Assembly: GCA_023249205.1 (NCBI GenBank)
Contig: JAHFDC010000003.1
Location: 1 to 15,858, forward strand
Origin: Candidatus Methylomirabilota bacterium
GTDB taxonomy: Bacteria; Methylomirabilota; Methylomirabilia; Methylomirabilales; JACPAU01
Length of the DNA stretch: 15,858 nucleotides
Reading direction: 5' to 3'
Positions 15,282-15,858 of this stretch are shown piece after piece; within the stretch, counting starts at the first letter, position 1, and the number at the start of each line of letters is the position of its first letter. The translations under genes and the position numbers were made by a program. Under the pieces are notes generated by a model. It made no database searches, was not told the origin of the DNA, and saw nothing but the letters and a program-made list of their open reading frames with translations.

Positions 15282-15858
15282 CCCCGCCCCCTCGACTCGT
15301 GATCCGCACCCCCGGACTGCCGCGCAAGAAGCGCCACCACTTCCGAATGGTAGGTCTGGGGGGAGCAGTCCAGGGGCTGCACCGCCTCCAGCGTATAGCC
15401 CCGCTCCCGCAGGCGCCCCGCGTCCCGGGCGAAGGTGCTGACGTCGCGGCCGACGTAGAGGAGCCGGGGCGCCGCCAGGGCCACCACACCCTCCAGCGCC
15501 TCCCGGGAGAGACCGGCCCCGGGGGGTTCGAGAAGGACGAGATCCCACGGCTGGCCGGCCTCAGACGTCCGGAGGAACGCCTCCGGCGTGCCCTCCCAGA
15601 TGCGGACCTGCCGGCACCCGTTCGCCCAGGCGTTGTGGCGGGCGTCGGCCGCCGCTCTCCCATCCCCCTCCACACCGACGAGCGACGCGACCTTCAGGCC
15701 GAGCGGCACCGCGAAGAGTCCCACGCCGCAGTACAGGTCCAGCACCCGCTCGGAGCCCCCGGGCTCCGCCAAGTCCAGGACCTCGGCCGCGAGAGCGCCC
15801 GCCGCCGTCCCCGACACCGGGAACGGGGCCCCCGCGCTCACCCGTAGCCGGGCCCCCC
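15278..15858 (-). CDS. TrmA/RlmD-family RNA methyltransferase, C-terminal part, altered active site (5' end outside window)
   Basis: The frame stays open to the window edge, so only about 193 C-terminal residues are seen. RLRVSAGAPFPVSGTAA matches the segment just before the Rossmann domain in (uracil-C5)-RNA methyltransferases, and VLDLYCGVGLFAVPLG is the SAM-binding motif I. The TrmA/RlmD hallmark YVSCNPATLARD is replaced by YVGRDVSTFARD, so the nucleophilic Cys is Arg. The usual DPPRxGL is EPPGAGL. The general-base Glu is present in SPQTYHSEVVALL. Either it modifies RNA by another route or on another atom, or it has lost activity. A GTG at 15841 is an in-frame codon, not the likely start. 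The stop overlaps the start of the IscA/HesB-like gene. Confidence 0.82.
   Translation of the reverse strand, partial: GARLRVSAGAPFPVSGTAAGALAAEVLDLAEPGGSERVLDLYCGVGLFAVPLGLKVASLVGVEGDGRAAADARHNAWANGCRQVRIWEGTPEAFLRTSEAGQPWDLVLLEPPGAGLSREALEGVVALAAPRLLYVGRDVSTFARDAGRLRERGYTLEAVQPLDCSPQTYHSEVVALLARQSGGADHESRGRG

Overview
The window is very GC-rich (by eye about 70%) with tightly packed, mostly ATGA-overlapping genes. It is bacterial chromosome. A Bacillus-like fadNAE gene order, a type IV pilin-like gene with a sigma-54-type promoter, and lone tenA, IscA/HesB and RNA-methyltransferase genes would fit a deep-branching GC-rich lineage such as Methylomirabilota/Rokubacteria or a Desulfobacterota/Myxococcota relative. 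That assignment is a guess from gene content, not from a marker gene.

Layout. Positions 1-512 hold the 3' end of an M48 metallopeptidase (+). It converges on tenA (-, 755-1423), with a dispersed repeat copy between them. A roughly 670-bp divergent regulatory region (1424-2099) carries an excellent sigma-54-type promoter, an excellent sigma-70-type promoter and a long leader ending in a terminator-like hairpin plus T8. It reads into a five-gene lipid operon (2100-10233): acyl-CoA synthetase, fadN, fadA, fadE and a patatin-like phospholipase. Together these could release fatty acids, activate them and run a full beta-oxidation cycle to acetyl-CoA. Next comes a second, AT-richer control region with a sigma-54-type promoter and an upstream palindrome. 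It precedes a type IV prepilin-like protein (10587-11213) and a HAMP-only membrane protein (11355-11978).

After repeat copy 2 and an adjacent 203-bp inverted-repeat (MITE-like) element come minus-strand genes: a VOC-family protein, a DoxX-family membrane protein and a cyclic-nucleotide-gated K+ channel. Then follow repeat copy 3, an IscA/HesB-like protein and the 3' part of a TrmA/RlmD-family methyltransferase that lacks the usual catalytic cysteine and runs off the window.

The most unusual signal is the dispersed repeat: three copies of 175-209 bp, each with 18-bp inverted arms at one end and near the middle-outer part of the unit. In all three copies the unit starts exactly at the TAG stop codon of the neighbouring gene (tenA, HAMP protein, IscA/HesB protein), in the same orientation to that gene. 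The stop codon overlaps the first bases of the repeat. No coding sequence is associated with it here.
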